A DNA stretch of 15,423 nucleotides from CAYUET01 sp964443875. GTDB lineage: Bacteria; Auribacterota; JAFGBW01. The DNA lies in contig CAYUET010000051.1 of assembly GCA_964443875.1 (NCBI GenBank), forward strand, positions 1 to 15,423, written 5' to 3'. The position numbers were made by a program, and so were the translations under genes. The notes under the pieces are model-generated. The model ran no database searches. It had not been told where the DNA came from and saw only the letters and a list, made by a program, of their open reading frames with translations. Of the stretch, positions 7,162 to 13,381 are shown piece by piece; within the stretch, counting starts at the first letter, position 1, and the number at the start of each line of letters is the position of its first letter.

Positions 7162-8108
7162 TTTTTCCTTTTTTGAAAAAGGAAAATGCCTCCCCCGAGT
7201 AAAGCATAGGCAAAAGTCATCAGAATATAGGTTATGGCAAGTGATTCGGCCTGTTCAATCGATAACCCTACCTTGGTGAAGAAAAAAACATAACTGGCAT
7301 CCCGGATTCCAAGAGCAAAAGGGGTAAGAGGAATACTTTCGATCACGGTAATGATGGGGATAAAAATAAGGAAATAAAGAAAAGAAATTTTCATGTGAAG
7401 CCCGATGGAATAGAGATAGACTATTCCTACAACCGTTAATTGAAAAAAGAAGGAGATAAAAAGGATTTTGAAAAGGGTTCCGGGCTCTTTTTTATAGGAA
7501 TTCAGAGAATCTGTTAGACGATTGAAAAGTCCGGCTGCCTTCTGGATTTTAAAAAAAGAAAGTATTCGATTTATTAAAAGATGAATTTTTTTGTTGAAGA
7601 GAAGAATGAACATTAAAACAATGATAATAAAAACAGTACACAGGATGCTGACAATTTTTGTGTCGTTTAAAAAGGATACACTGCTGAGTGAGGCGATAAA
7701 GCCGATAAACGAAAGAGCAAAAAAACCGCTGGCCCTGTCGATCAGGACTGAGGCGGTTGATTTTACCGAATCCTTTGAGTGTTTTGCCACATCATAGATT
7801 CTTATGACATCCCCGCCGATATTGGAAGGGAGAAACAGGTTGGCAAAGGTGGCGACAAGATAGCTTTTGATTAAAAAAATGAAAGGGATTCTGATGTTGT
7901 CCGCCTCAAGGAGAATTTTCCATTTGTAAGAGCTTACGGCCGTATTGAGAAGCAGAAAACAAAAGGCAACTATGAAAATTTTAATATCGGTTTGTTGGAA
8001 TATTTTTAAAAAGAGATTTATTTCTATTTTAGAAAAAATCCAATTCATTAAAAGAAGGCAGAAGATTAATTTAGCACCAAAAATAATAAAAGACTTTGTT
8101 TTGCTCAT
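7158..8108 (-). CDS. Lysylphosphatidylglycerol synthase TM-region / flippase-like membrane protein
   Basis: This 316-residue protein is strongly hydrophobic, with about eight membrane helices (near residues 6-26, 42-60, 76-94, 123-146, 152-172, 212-236, 241-258 and 285-311). Family motifs are FANLFLPSNIGGDVIRIYD (88-106), SVLIDRASG (120-128) and SIPLTPFALGIRDASY (258-273). The family covers the MprF flippase domain, YbhN and AglD-like proteins, linked to moving lipid-linked substrates across the inner membrane. There is no cytosolic aminoacyl-transferase domain, so it is not a full MprF. GGGG directly abuts the ATG, so the ribosome binding site spacing is poor. An in-frame TGA lies five codons upstream, and a 33-codon open frame precedes it. 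The gene is divergent from the atp operon and convergent with the HD gene. Family is confident; substrate is unknown. Confidence 0.88.
   Translation of the reverse strand: MSKTKSFIIFGAKLIFCLLLMNWIFSKIEINLFLKIFQQTDIKIFIVAFCFLLLNTAVSSYKWKILLEADNIRIPFIFLIKSYLVATFANLFLPSNIGGDVIRIYDVAKHSKDSVKSTASVLIDRASGFFALSFIGFIASLSSVSFLNDTKIVSILCTVFIIIVLMFILLFNKKIHLLINRILSFFKIQKAAGLFNRLTDSLNSYKKEPGTLFKILFISFFFQLTVVGIVYLYSIGLHMKISFLYFLIFIPIITVIESIPLTPFALGIRDASYVFFFTKVGLSIEQAESLAITYILMTFAYALLGGGIFLFQKRKN
7163..7186. repeat. Perfect 11-bp inverted repeat at the convergent gene junction
   Basis: TTTTCCTTTTT (7163-7173) and AAAAAGGAAAA (7176-7186) are perfect reverse complements separated by TG. The repeat starts 2 bp after the HD stop and encodes the last residues of the flippase-like protein (QKRK). 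It can fold as a 10-bp stem with a 4-nt loop on either strand. No T-run follows on either side, so it is not a classical intrinsic terminator, but the position suits a transcription-ending or mRNA-stabilising role for both genes. Confidence 0.5.
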
Positions 8109-8120
8109 CCCCTTTTCATA

Positions 8121-8222
8121 TCAGGGAGTGGCAACAATCTCAAGAAATCTTTGGAATATAATTTTAGGGAGAATGTTGTTTGAAAAAAATCTTGCGAGAG
8201 TATAAATTAATTCGCGCTTCAT
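8121..8222 (-). CDS. Short 33-codon ORF in frame with the flippase-like gene
   Basis: ATG at 8220-8222 (minus strand) opens 33 codons, beginning MKRELIYTLARFFSNN and ending FLEIVATP, closed by TGA at 8121-8123. Four codons later, in the same frame, comes the ATG of the flippase-like gene. The peptide is basic and amphipathic with hydrophobic faces, which could suit a membrane-bound peptide. No clear Shine-Dalgarno precedes it. A 33-codon open stretch is not improbable by chance, so this may be a leader peptide, a remnant, or nothing. Confidence 0.25.
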   Translation of the reverse strand: MKRELIYTLARFFSNNILPKIIFQRFLEIVATP

Positions 8223-8348
8223 TATTTGCGATAGTAAGAATCAGAAATGGTTTATTAAATTTTTTAAGACAGATGATTTATAGCCCGAGCATTACTTAGG
8301 ATAGGCTGTTATTCATTTTTTGAATTTTAATGAAATTTTTATTTCTTC

Positions 8349-8377
8349 TTGAAAAAGAGAAAGGAAACAAGTAATCT
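8349..8377 (+). promoter_or_regulatory. Possible promoter of the ATP synthase operon
   Basis: TTGAAA (8349-8354, five of six matches) is followed after exactly 17 nt by TAATCT (8372-8377), which keeps the T, A and final T of the -10 consensus. The start would be near 8384, giving a leader of about 54 nt containing a T-rich stretch and part of an inverted repeat. Confidence 0.35.
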
Positions 8378-8437
8378 TAACAAAGTTTTTTTTGTATTTC
8401 GGTTTTCTCTTCTGCGAATTTTAAGAAGAATGGCTTA

Positions 8438-8803
8438 ATGTTAAATAAAATATATATCGATTTAGTATTAAGACTTATTATAGCAGGTTCTATAATATCT
8501 GTAATTTTTTTGTTCTCTGATATCTCCATGATTTCCGGATTTTGGGCTGGCTTGATAATTGTGGCTGCCGATATGTTTCTGCTTCATAAAAGTGTTTCGC
8601 TTATTTTTTTTCTGAATAGCGGAGTTCAGAAAAACGGCTTGTATATTCCAGTTTTTTTTGTTCTGTCTTTTTTGAAATTAATTATCACTCTCGTCTTGGG
8701 ATACTATTGTATTGTGGTGCTAAAAGTGAATTTGCCTGGACTGCTTTCAGGTGTCACAATGGCTTTGATTGTTTCTCTGATTCAGTTTAAAAAAGGGGAT
8801 TGA
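8438..8803 (+). CDS. atpI: AtpI-like ATP synthase accessory membrane protein
   Basis: This 121-residue hydrophobic protein has about four membrane helices (near residues 8-26, 32-52, 68-90 and 93-114) and a short basic C-terminus (FKKGD). Size, topology and position at the head of an ATP synthase operon match the AtpI/ATP-synt_I group. AtpI helps assemble the c ring or the enzyme in some bacteria but is usually dispensable. The sequence has no strong signature, so the call rests mainly on context. Only a poor ribosome binding site (GAAGAA near 8424) precedes the ATG, consistent with low expression. atpB starts 3 nt after its stop. Confidence 0.7.
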   Translation: MLNKIYIDLVLRLIIAGSIISVIFLFSDISMISGFWAGLIIVAADMFLLHKSVSLIFFLNSGVQKNGLYIPVFFVLSFLKLIITLVLGYYCIVVLKVNLPGLLSGVTMALIVSLIQFKKGD

Positions 8804-8806
8804 TCT

Positions 8807-9550
8807 ATGGCTTCCGGTTCTCATGAAATAAAAATTATTGAGTTTACTCTGCTCTCATGGGGTGTGATCTTTATTTTTGCCGGGATTGCTTTGAAAAAAG
8901 TGACACTCATTCCCGGGAAAATTCAGAATATTCTGGAATTGGCACTGGAGTTCATCTATGATCTGGCTGACACCACCCTTGGGGACAAGGAGCGCGCCAA
9001 GCCCTATTACCCGTTGTTTGTGAGTATTTTTTTGTTTATTCTGACTGCAAATCTTCTCGGGCTGATTCCGGGAGCTGTTGCTCCTACTTCAAATATCAAT
9101 ACAACACTCGCCCTGGCTCTTGTTGTTTTTGTTTATTACCATTACCTGGCCTTTAAAACAAAGGGATTGCATTATATTGCCTCTTTTTTCGGACAGATTA
9201 ACGTATCTTCCATGCCTGTTTTATTGAAACCTCCCATGGCTCTGTTTAGTTATCTGATCCTTCCGATTATTGAAATTTTAAGTCATTTAACTCGGCCGGT
9301 TTCTTTATCTCTTCGTCTTTTTGGAAACATGTTTGCCAAAGAAACTCTTTTGGTAATTCTGCCGGTTCTGATTTGCCAATTCATACAATTTCCCAATCTT
9401 TTATTAAAAACTCTGCTTACGTCCATGCCGGCCCTTCTGGCTCCGTTGATTATTCTGCTGGGAGTGCTCATTAGTCTGATTCAGGCTGCAGTATTTTTGT
9501 TTTTAACGATAATCTATATTTCAGGTGCTATTCAATCTGAAGAACATTAA
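8807..9550 (+). CDS. atpB: F-type ATP synthase subunit a
   Basis: This 247-residue Fo subunit forms the two ion half-channels beside the c ring. SLRLFGN contains the essential Arg170 (equivalent to E. coli Arg210). The last helix ends LIQAAVFLFLTIIYISGAI, including Gln226 (E. coli Gln252 position). PTSNINTTLALAL (93-105) and the loop after ANLLGLIPG are further family marks. About five or six membrane helices are visible. Length is normal for a bacterial a subunit with a short N-terminus. AAGGGG lies shortly upstream of the ATG, inside the end of atpI. The ion specificity of the complex is set mainly by the c subunit. Confidence 0.97.
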   Translation: MASGSHEIKIIEFTLLSWGVIFIFAGIALKKVTLIPGKIQNILELALEFIYDLADTTLGDKERAKPYYPLFVSIFLFILTANLLGLIPGAVAPTSNINTTLALALVVFVYYHYLAFKTKGLHYIASFFGQINVSSMPVLLKPPMALFSYLILPIIEILSHLTRPVSLSLRLFGNMFAKETLLVILPVLICQFIQFPNLLLKTLLTSMPALLAPLIILLGVLISLIQAAVFLFLTIIYISGAIQSEEH

Positions 9551-9558
9551 AAGGAGAT
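9551..9558 (+). promoter_or_regulatory. Strong ribosome binding site of atpE
   Basis: AAGGAGAT lies 6 nt before the atpE ATG (9565) and directly follows the atpB stop. It is the best Shine-Dalgarno in the operon. The c subunit is needed in roughly 8 to 15 or more copies per enzyme, so strong initiation here fits the stoichiometry. It also confirms the upstream ATG, and hence the N-terminal extension of the c subunit. Confidence 0.8.
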
Positions 9559-9564
9559 AATAAA

Positions 9565-9930
9565 ATGAGGAAATTAAGTTTATTTTTATTGATTTTTGGA
9601 GCAGGAACTCTTGCTGTTTTCGCTGCTGAACAGGCTGAAAATTTAGCGAACGTATCCGCCGATATCCTGAAGGGTCGCGCTTCCTTTTTCGGCTGGACTG
9701 GACTTGCCGCTGCGATTGCAATTTCTTTTTCTGCCGGAGCCTGCGGTATAGGACAGGGAATCGCCGTTGGAAAGGCTGTTGAAGGAATTGCCCGTCAGCC
9801 TGAAGCTCTGAAGCAGATACAGACTAATATGATTCTGGGGCTTGCTTTTATTGAATCTTTGACCATCTATGCTCTTTTGATTTCCCTGATTTTATTGTTC
9901 GTTAACCCCTTCACCAAATATATTGCCTGA
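9565..9930 (+). CDS. atpE: F-type ATP synthase subunit c with signal-like N-terminal extension
   Basis: This 121-residue proteolipid is well above the usual 70-90. Residues 1-20 look like a signal peptide (basic MRK, a hydrophobic core, then VFA and AE as a plausible cleavage site after Ala20). A polar stretch of about 20 residues follows. The two-helix hairpin begins near 41, with the conserved loop ARQPE at 76-80. The ion-carrying acid is Glu97 in GLAFIESLTIY. Gln64 (GIGQG), Glu97, Ser98 and Tyr102 match side-chain positions of Na+-binding c subunits such as that of Ilyobacter tartaricus (Gln32, Glu65, Ser66, Tyr70). The Thr67 equivalent is Leu99. Cyanobacterial and chloroplast proton-type rings carry Ala where this has Ser98. 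Sodium coupling is therefore possible but unproven. Confidence 0.97.
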   Translation: MRKLSLFLLIFGAGTLAVFAAEQAENLANVSADILKGRASFFGWTGLAAAIAISFSAGACGIGQGIAVGKAVEGIARQPEALKQIQTNMILGLAFIESLTIYALLISLILLFVNPFTKYIA

Positions 9931-9932
9931 TT

Positions 9933-10415
9933 ATGATAGAGATAAATCCAACTATACTTCTAATTCAGATAGCTGTTTTTCTTATAGGGATGGGGCTTGT
10001 CTGGAAGTTTTTTTTATCGCCTTTCAACCGAAAGCTGGAGGAAAGGAAAAAAACAATCGCAGATAATTATGCCAACGCCGAACAGATCCGTTCGGATGCT
10101 CAGAAAATCTATAAGGAATATGAAGCAAGATTGCTGGATTTAGAAAATAAAACAGGCGAAATGTTTTCCAAAACCGAAAAACAGGCAGAGGAATCCAGGC
10201 AGGAAATTGTCCGTCAGGCTCATGAACAGGCACGTGTTCTGTTGAAACGTACAGAACAGGAACTGGCCTCGGAAAAACAGGTTCTGATATCTGAACTCAG
10301 GGATGAGATAGGAAGCCTGGGCGTATTGATGGCGGAAAAAATTTTACAAAGGAAATTTGCCCGGCAGGAGCATGAAAAACTTCTGGAAGAAGTTGCGGGA
10401 GAATTATCTAAATGA
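9933..10415 (+). CDS. atpF: F-type ATP synthase subunit b
   Basis: This 160-residue peripheral-stalk subunit has one N-terminal membrane helix (about residues 6-28, ending WKFFLSPFNRKLEERKK) followed by a long charged helical domain to about 140 that should form a coiled-coil dimer. Length is normal. There is a single b gene and no b' paralogue, so a homodimer is expected. It starts 2 nt after the atpE stop with no recognisable Shine-Dalgarno, suggesting translational coupling to atpE. Its stop overlaps the atpH start by 4 nt (ATGA). Confidence 0.95.
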   Translation: MIEINPTILLIQIAVFLIGMGLVWKFFLSPFNRKLEERKKTIADNYANAEQIRSDAQKIYKEYEARLLDLENKTGEMFSKTEKQAEESRQEIVRQAHEQARVLLKRTEQELASEKQVLISELRDEIGSLGVLMAEKILQRKFARQEHEKLLEEVAGELSK

Positions 10416-10954
10416 GGGATTTCACTGTTGCCAGAAAATATGCTCAAAGCCTTTTTTTAAAAGCAAAAGAAAAAGGACTTCAACAGGAAGATATTGGCAG
10501 GCAAATAAGCGACATTCTAAATATTATGACAGAGGGAATGACTCATTTTTTAATACATCCTGTGATTCCTTTATCTGAAAAAATAAAGGTTTTGGATAAT
10601 CTTTTGCCAACAATGGATAAGCTTTTTTTTGATTTTTTAAAATTATTGATATCTGCAAAACGGATAAATCTTTTAAGATTAATTCAATCCATTTATGATG
10701 ATCTTCTTTGTGAATCGAAGAAAGTCCGTAAGATTACTGTTGAAACAGCTTTTGAAATTTCATCTGCTCAACAGCAGATACTGGCCGAGGGGTTGAAAAA
10801 ACGTTTTGGATCAGAAGTTTTTATAAATTATGTCTTATCCCCTGAGCTGATTAGCGGCATCATTATTAAATCTGATGAATTTGTCCTGGATAATTCCATT
10901 AAATCACGTTTACGGCAGTTAAAACAAAATTATTCCGAAAAGTTGTTGACCTGA
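10412..10954 (+). CDS. atpH: F-type ATP synthase subunit delta
   Basis: This 180-residue OSCP/delta protein joins the top of F1 to the b stalk. The N-terminal helical domain begins VARKYAQSLFLKAKEKG, typical of the family. The C-terminal signature is SPELISGIIIKSDEFVLDNSIKSRLRQL (split here for reference into SPELISGIIIKSDEF and VLDNSIKSRLRQL, about residues 142-169). Length matches homologues (about 175-180). ATG overlaps the atpF stop by 4 nt. A 49-nt spacer holding a strong hairpin separates it from atpA. Confidence 0.95.
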   Translation: MRDFTVARKYAQSLFLKAKEKGLQQEDIGRQISDILNIMTEGMTHFLIHPVIPLSEKIKVLDNLLPTMDKLFFDFLKLLISAKRINLLRLIQSIYDDLLCESKKVRKITVETAFEISSAQQQILAEGLKKRFGSEVFINYVLSPELISGIIIKSDEFVLDNSIKSRLRQLKQNYSEKLLT

Positions 10955-10960
10955 GAATTT

Positions 10961-10992
10961 TTCGTGGGGCACTTTTTAAGTGAAGCCCCGAA
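10961..10992 (+). promoter_or_regulatory. Hairpin in the atpH-atpA spacer, abutting the atpA ribosome binding site
   Basis: GGGGC (10966-10970) pairs with GCCCC (10985-10989), and the adjoining ACTT (10971-10974) with AAGT (10978-10981), around a TTT loop with a GAA bulge on the 3' side. TTC (10961-10963) can also pair with GAA (10990-10992). This fills most of the 49-nt spacer. It ends exactly where the atpA Shine-Dalgarno starts (10993). No T-run follows, so it is not a terminator. A role in mRNA processing, stability or alpha-subunit translation is inferred. Confidence 0.6.
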
Positions 10993-10998
10993 GAGAGG
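10993..10998 (+). promoter_or_regulatory. Ribosome binding site deciding the atpA start
   Basis: GAGAGG lies 5 nt before ATG 11004. This favours 11004 over the in-frame GTG at 10980, which falls inside the hairpin and would add eight residues (MKPRREEP) not typical of the alpha N-terminus. Confidence 0.7.
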
Positions 10999-11003
10999 AA
11001 CCT

Positions 11004-12518
11004 ATGGCTAGTTCAATTAAGTCTGAAGAAATTATTAGTGTGATAAAACAGAAGCTTGAAAAATATGAGCCTTCGCTCGAGCTTGATCAGGTCGGGTACG
11101 TTATTCAGGTAGGGGATGGTATTGCCCGCGTATTTGGTTTGCAAAGTGTCATGGCTGAAGAATTGCTTGAATTTCCGAATGGTGTGATGGGAATGGCCAT
11201 GAATATTGAAAGAGACAGCGTGGGCTGTATCCTTTTTGGCGAGGATTCCCTTATTAAAGAAGGGGATACGGTTAAAAGAACCGGTAAGGTAATGGAAATC
11301 CCTGTCGGAGAGCAGTTTTTAGGACGTGTGGTTACTCCTCTGGGTCAACCGCTGGATAATAAAGTTCCAATTGTCAATCCCAAGCAAAGACCTATGGATA
11401 TTGTTGCCGCAGGCGTTATTGAACGTCAGCCTGTTAAAGTTCCTTTACAGACAGGCCTCAAGGCTATTGACGCCGTTATTCCTTTGGGAAGAGGGCAAAG
11501 AGAGCTGATCATCGGTGACCGTCAGACTGGAAAAACGGCCATTTGCATTGACGCAATCATCAATCAGAAGGGGAAAAATGTTATCTGTGTTTATGTTGCA
11601 GTAGGCCAGAGGCAATCCTCTATTGCACAAGTCGTGAAAGTATTGGAGGAAAACGGGGCGTTAGATTATACTATCGTTGTGGCTGCACCTGCCGCTGCTC
11701 CTGCTCCGCTTCAGTATATTGCTCCTTATACCGGTTGCACTATGGCAGAAGAATTCATGTTTTCGGGTAAGGATGTTTTGGTGGTATACGACGACCTGAC
11801 AAAACATGCTCAGGCGTATCGCGAGATTTCACTTTTATTGAGACGTCCCCCCGGAAGAGAGGCTTATCCCGGAGATGTATTTTATCTTCATTCCAGGCTT
11901 CTGGAGCGTGCCGTTAAACTGAGTGATAAATTAGGCGGTGGATCTATGACCGCTTTGCCGATTATTGAAACCCAGGCCGGAGATATCTCCGCTTACATTC
12001 CCACGAACGTGATATCCATAACCGACGGGCAGATTTTTTTAGAAACAGATTTGTTTTTCAGAGGAATTCGTCCGGCGATTAACGTAGGTCTTTCTGTTTC
12101 CCGCGTGGGAGGAAATGCGCAGCTCAAAGCTATGAGACAGGTGGCCGGTCCCTTAAGGCTTGATTTTGCCCAGTATAATGAGCTGGCTGCTTTTGCCCAA
12201 TTTGGTTCTGAATTGGATAAATCGTCTCAAAAGCAGTTGGACCGCGGTGAGCGTATGATTGAACTGCTGAAACAGGATCAATATTCCACTTTGGATGTCT
12301 GGAAACAGATTGTTGTGATTTATGCCGGAGTGAATGGATATCTGGATAAGTTTAAAGTATCTGAAATTAAGAAATTCGAAGAGGGGTTATACCCTTTTAT
12401 TGAAAAAAACCACCCGGATATTGTTGAGAAGATTATGAAAGAGAAAGAAATTTCCCCGCATTTGAATGTGAAAATCGGAGATGCTCTGAAACTCTATATA
12501 GAGACTTTGAAAAAATGA
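11004..12518 (+). CDS. atpA: F-type ATP synthase subunit alpha
   Basis: This 504-residue F1 subunit carries the non-catalytic nucleotide sites. The N-terminal beta-barrel contains VGYVIQVGDGIARVFGL (30-46). The P-loop is GDRQTGKT (171-178). LVVYDDLTKHAQAYRE (259-274) is the Walker B region. VSRVGG places the arginine finger at Arg367, which completes the catalytic site on beta. Length is normal (about 500-515). The start was chosen from the ribosome binding site at 10993-10998. The stop overlaps the atpG start by 4 nt (ATGA). Nothing is missing or disrupted. Confidence 0.99.
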   Translation: MASSIKSEEIISVIKQKLEKYEPSLELDQVGYVIQVGDGIARVFGLQSVMAEELLEFPNGVMGMAMNIERDSVGCILFGEDSLIKEGDTVKRTGKVMEIPVGEQFLGRVVTPLGQPLDNKVPIVNPKQRPMDIVAAGVIERQPVKVPLQTGLKAIDAVIPLGRGQRELIIGDRQTGKTAICIDAIINQKGKNVICVYVAVGQRQSSIAQVVKVLEENGALDYTIVVAAPAAAPAPLQYIAPYTGCTMAEEFMFSGKDVLVVYDDLTKHAQAYREISLLLRRPPGREAYPGDVFYLHSRLLERAVKLSDKLGGGSMTALPIIETQAGDISAYIPTNVISITDGQIFLETDLFFRGIRPAINVGLSVSRVGGNAQLKAMRQVAGPLRLDFAQYNELAAFAQFGSELDKSSQKQLDRGERMIELLKQDQYSTLDVWKQIVVIYAGVNGYLDKFKVSEIKKFEEGLYPFIEKNHPDIVEKIMKEKEISPHLNVKIGDALKLYIETLKK

Positions 12519-13381
12519 GTTCAATAAGAGAGCTTCGAAAAAAAATTAAGACGGTTAAGCAGATCAGACAGATTACGCAGGCTATGAAAATGGTTGCTGC
12601 CGCTAAACTGCGTCACGTACAGCAAAAAGTCATTAATGCCCGTCCTTATGCGGATAAAATGAGCAGTCTCCTCAATCATCTGGCATCTGAACGTTATTAT
12701 GAAATGCCGGATGAGCTGGCTGGTTTCTTTATTAAGCCGAAAGATAATAGATATGCTCTCCTTGCCGTAAGTTCAGACAAAGGACTATGCGGTTCATTTA
12801 ATACCAGCCTTCAACAGACGGTACAGTATTATATAAAAGAGAATGGAGAGCCTTGTTCCCGTTTTGTTTTTGGTCGAAAAATGAATGATTTTTTTATACG
12901 AAATAAAGCGTCCCTGGATAAATCTTATATCAACATTATGAATAAAGTCTGTTTTGCTCATGCGGAAATAATATCCGGAGAAATTTTCGAAAAATATAGG
13001 AGGGGTGAATTCAGCCGTGTTGTGGCTATTTTTGGTGAGTTTAAATCCATGCTTTCTCAAAAGCCTACGATTATTACTCTTTTGCCTGTCATTCCTGATT
13101 TTGAATCCGTGAGCAAGGAATATGCCTTTACGAATTTTGAGCCTTCCAAAGACAGGATTCTTTCTTCATTGCTTCCCCGTTTTCTTTCATCTCAAATTTA
13201 CAGAATTCTTTTAGAATCTCATGCAAGTGAAACAGCGGCCCGTGTGAATGCTATGGAGCAGGCCTCAAAGAATGCCAAGGAACTTATTGAAGAACTGACT
13301 CTTCATATGAATAAAGTCAGACAAACCATGATAACAACTCAAATTTTGGATATAGTCGGAACAGGAGAAGCAATGCAATGA
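12515..13381 (+). CDS. atpG: F-type ATP synthase subunit gamma
   Basis: This 288-residue central rotor shaft of F1 begins SSIRELRKKIKTVKQIRQIT, with MKMVAAAKLR directly after, the classic N-terminal helix. SSDKGLCGSFN (about 88-98) is the Rossmann-like domain mark. The C-terminal helix contains ASETAARVNAMEQASKNAKE and ends near ITTQILDIVGTGEAMQ. Both helices form the coiled-coil axle inside the alpha-beta hexamer. Length is typical. There is no cyanobacteria-type regulatory insertion with paired cysteines. It overlaps atpA and atpD by 4 nt each. Confidence 0.97.
   Translation: MSSIRELRKKIKTVKQIRQITQAMKMVAAAKLRHVQQKVINARPYADKMSSLLNHLASERYYEMPDELAGFFIKPKDNRYALLAVSSDKGLCGSFNTSLQQTVQYYIKENGEPCSRFVFGRKMNDFFIRNKASLDKSYINIMNKVCFAHAEIISGEIFEKYRRGEFSRVVAIFGEFKSMLSQKPTIITLLPVIPDFESVSKEYAFTNFEPSKDRILSSLLPRFLSSQIYRILLESHASETAARVNAMEQASKNAKELIEELTLHMNKVRQTMITTQILDIVGTGEAMQ

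Larger units (their letters stand above)
8109..8437. other. Divergent control region between the flippase-like gene and the atp operon
   Basis: This 329-bp AT-rich gap separates the minus-strand flippase-like gene from atpI. It holds a 33-codon minus-strand ORF (8121-8222), a possible plus-strand promoter for atp (8349-8377), an 8-bp inverted repeat AAGAGAAA (8355-8362) / TTTCTCTT (8404-8411) with a 41-nt loop, and a small ACAAA/TTTGT hairpin (8380-8395). No riboswitch or other RNA gene was recognised. Confidence 0.6.

Noticed and set aside
10980..11003. GTG start for atpA giving eight extra residues
   Set aside because: The codon lies inside the hairpin without a ribosome binding site, whereas ATG 11004 has GAGAGG 5 nt upstream.
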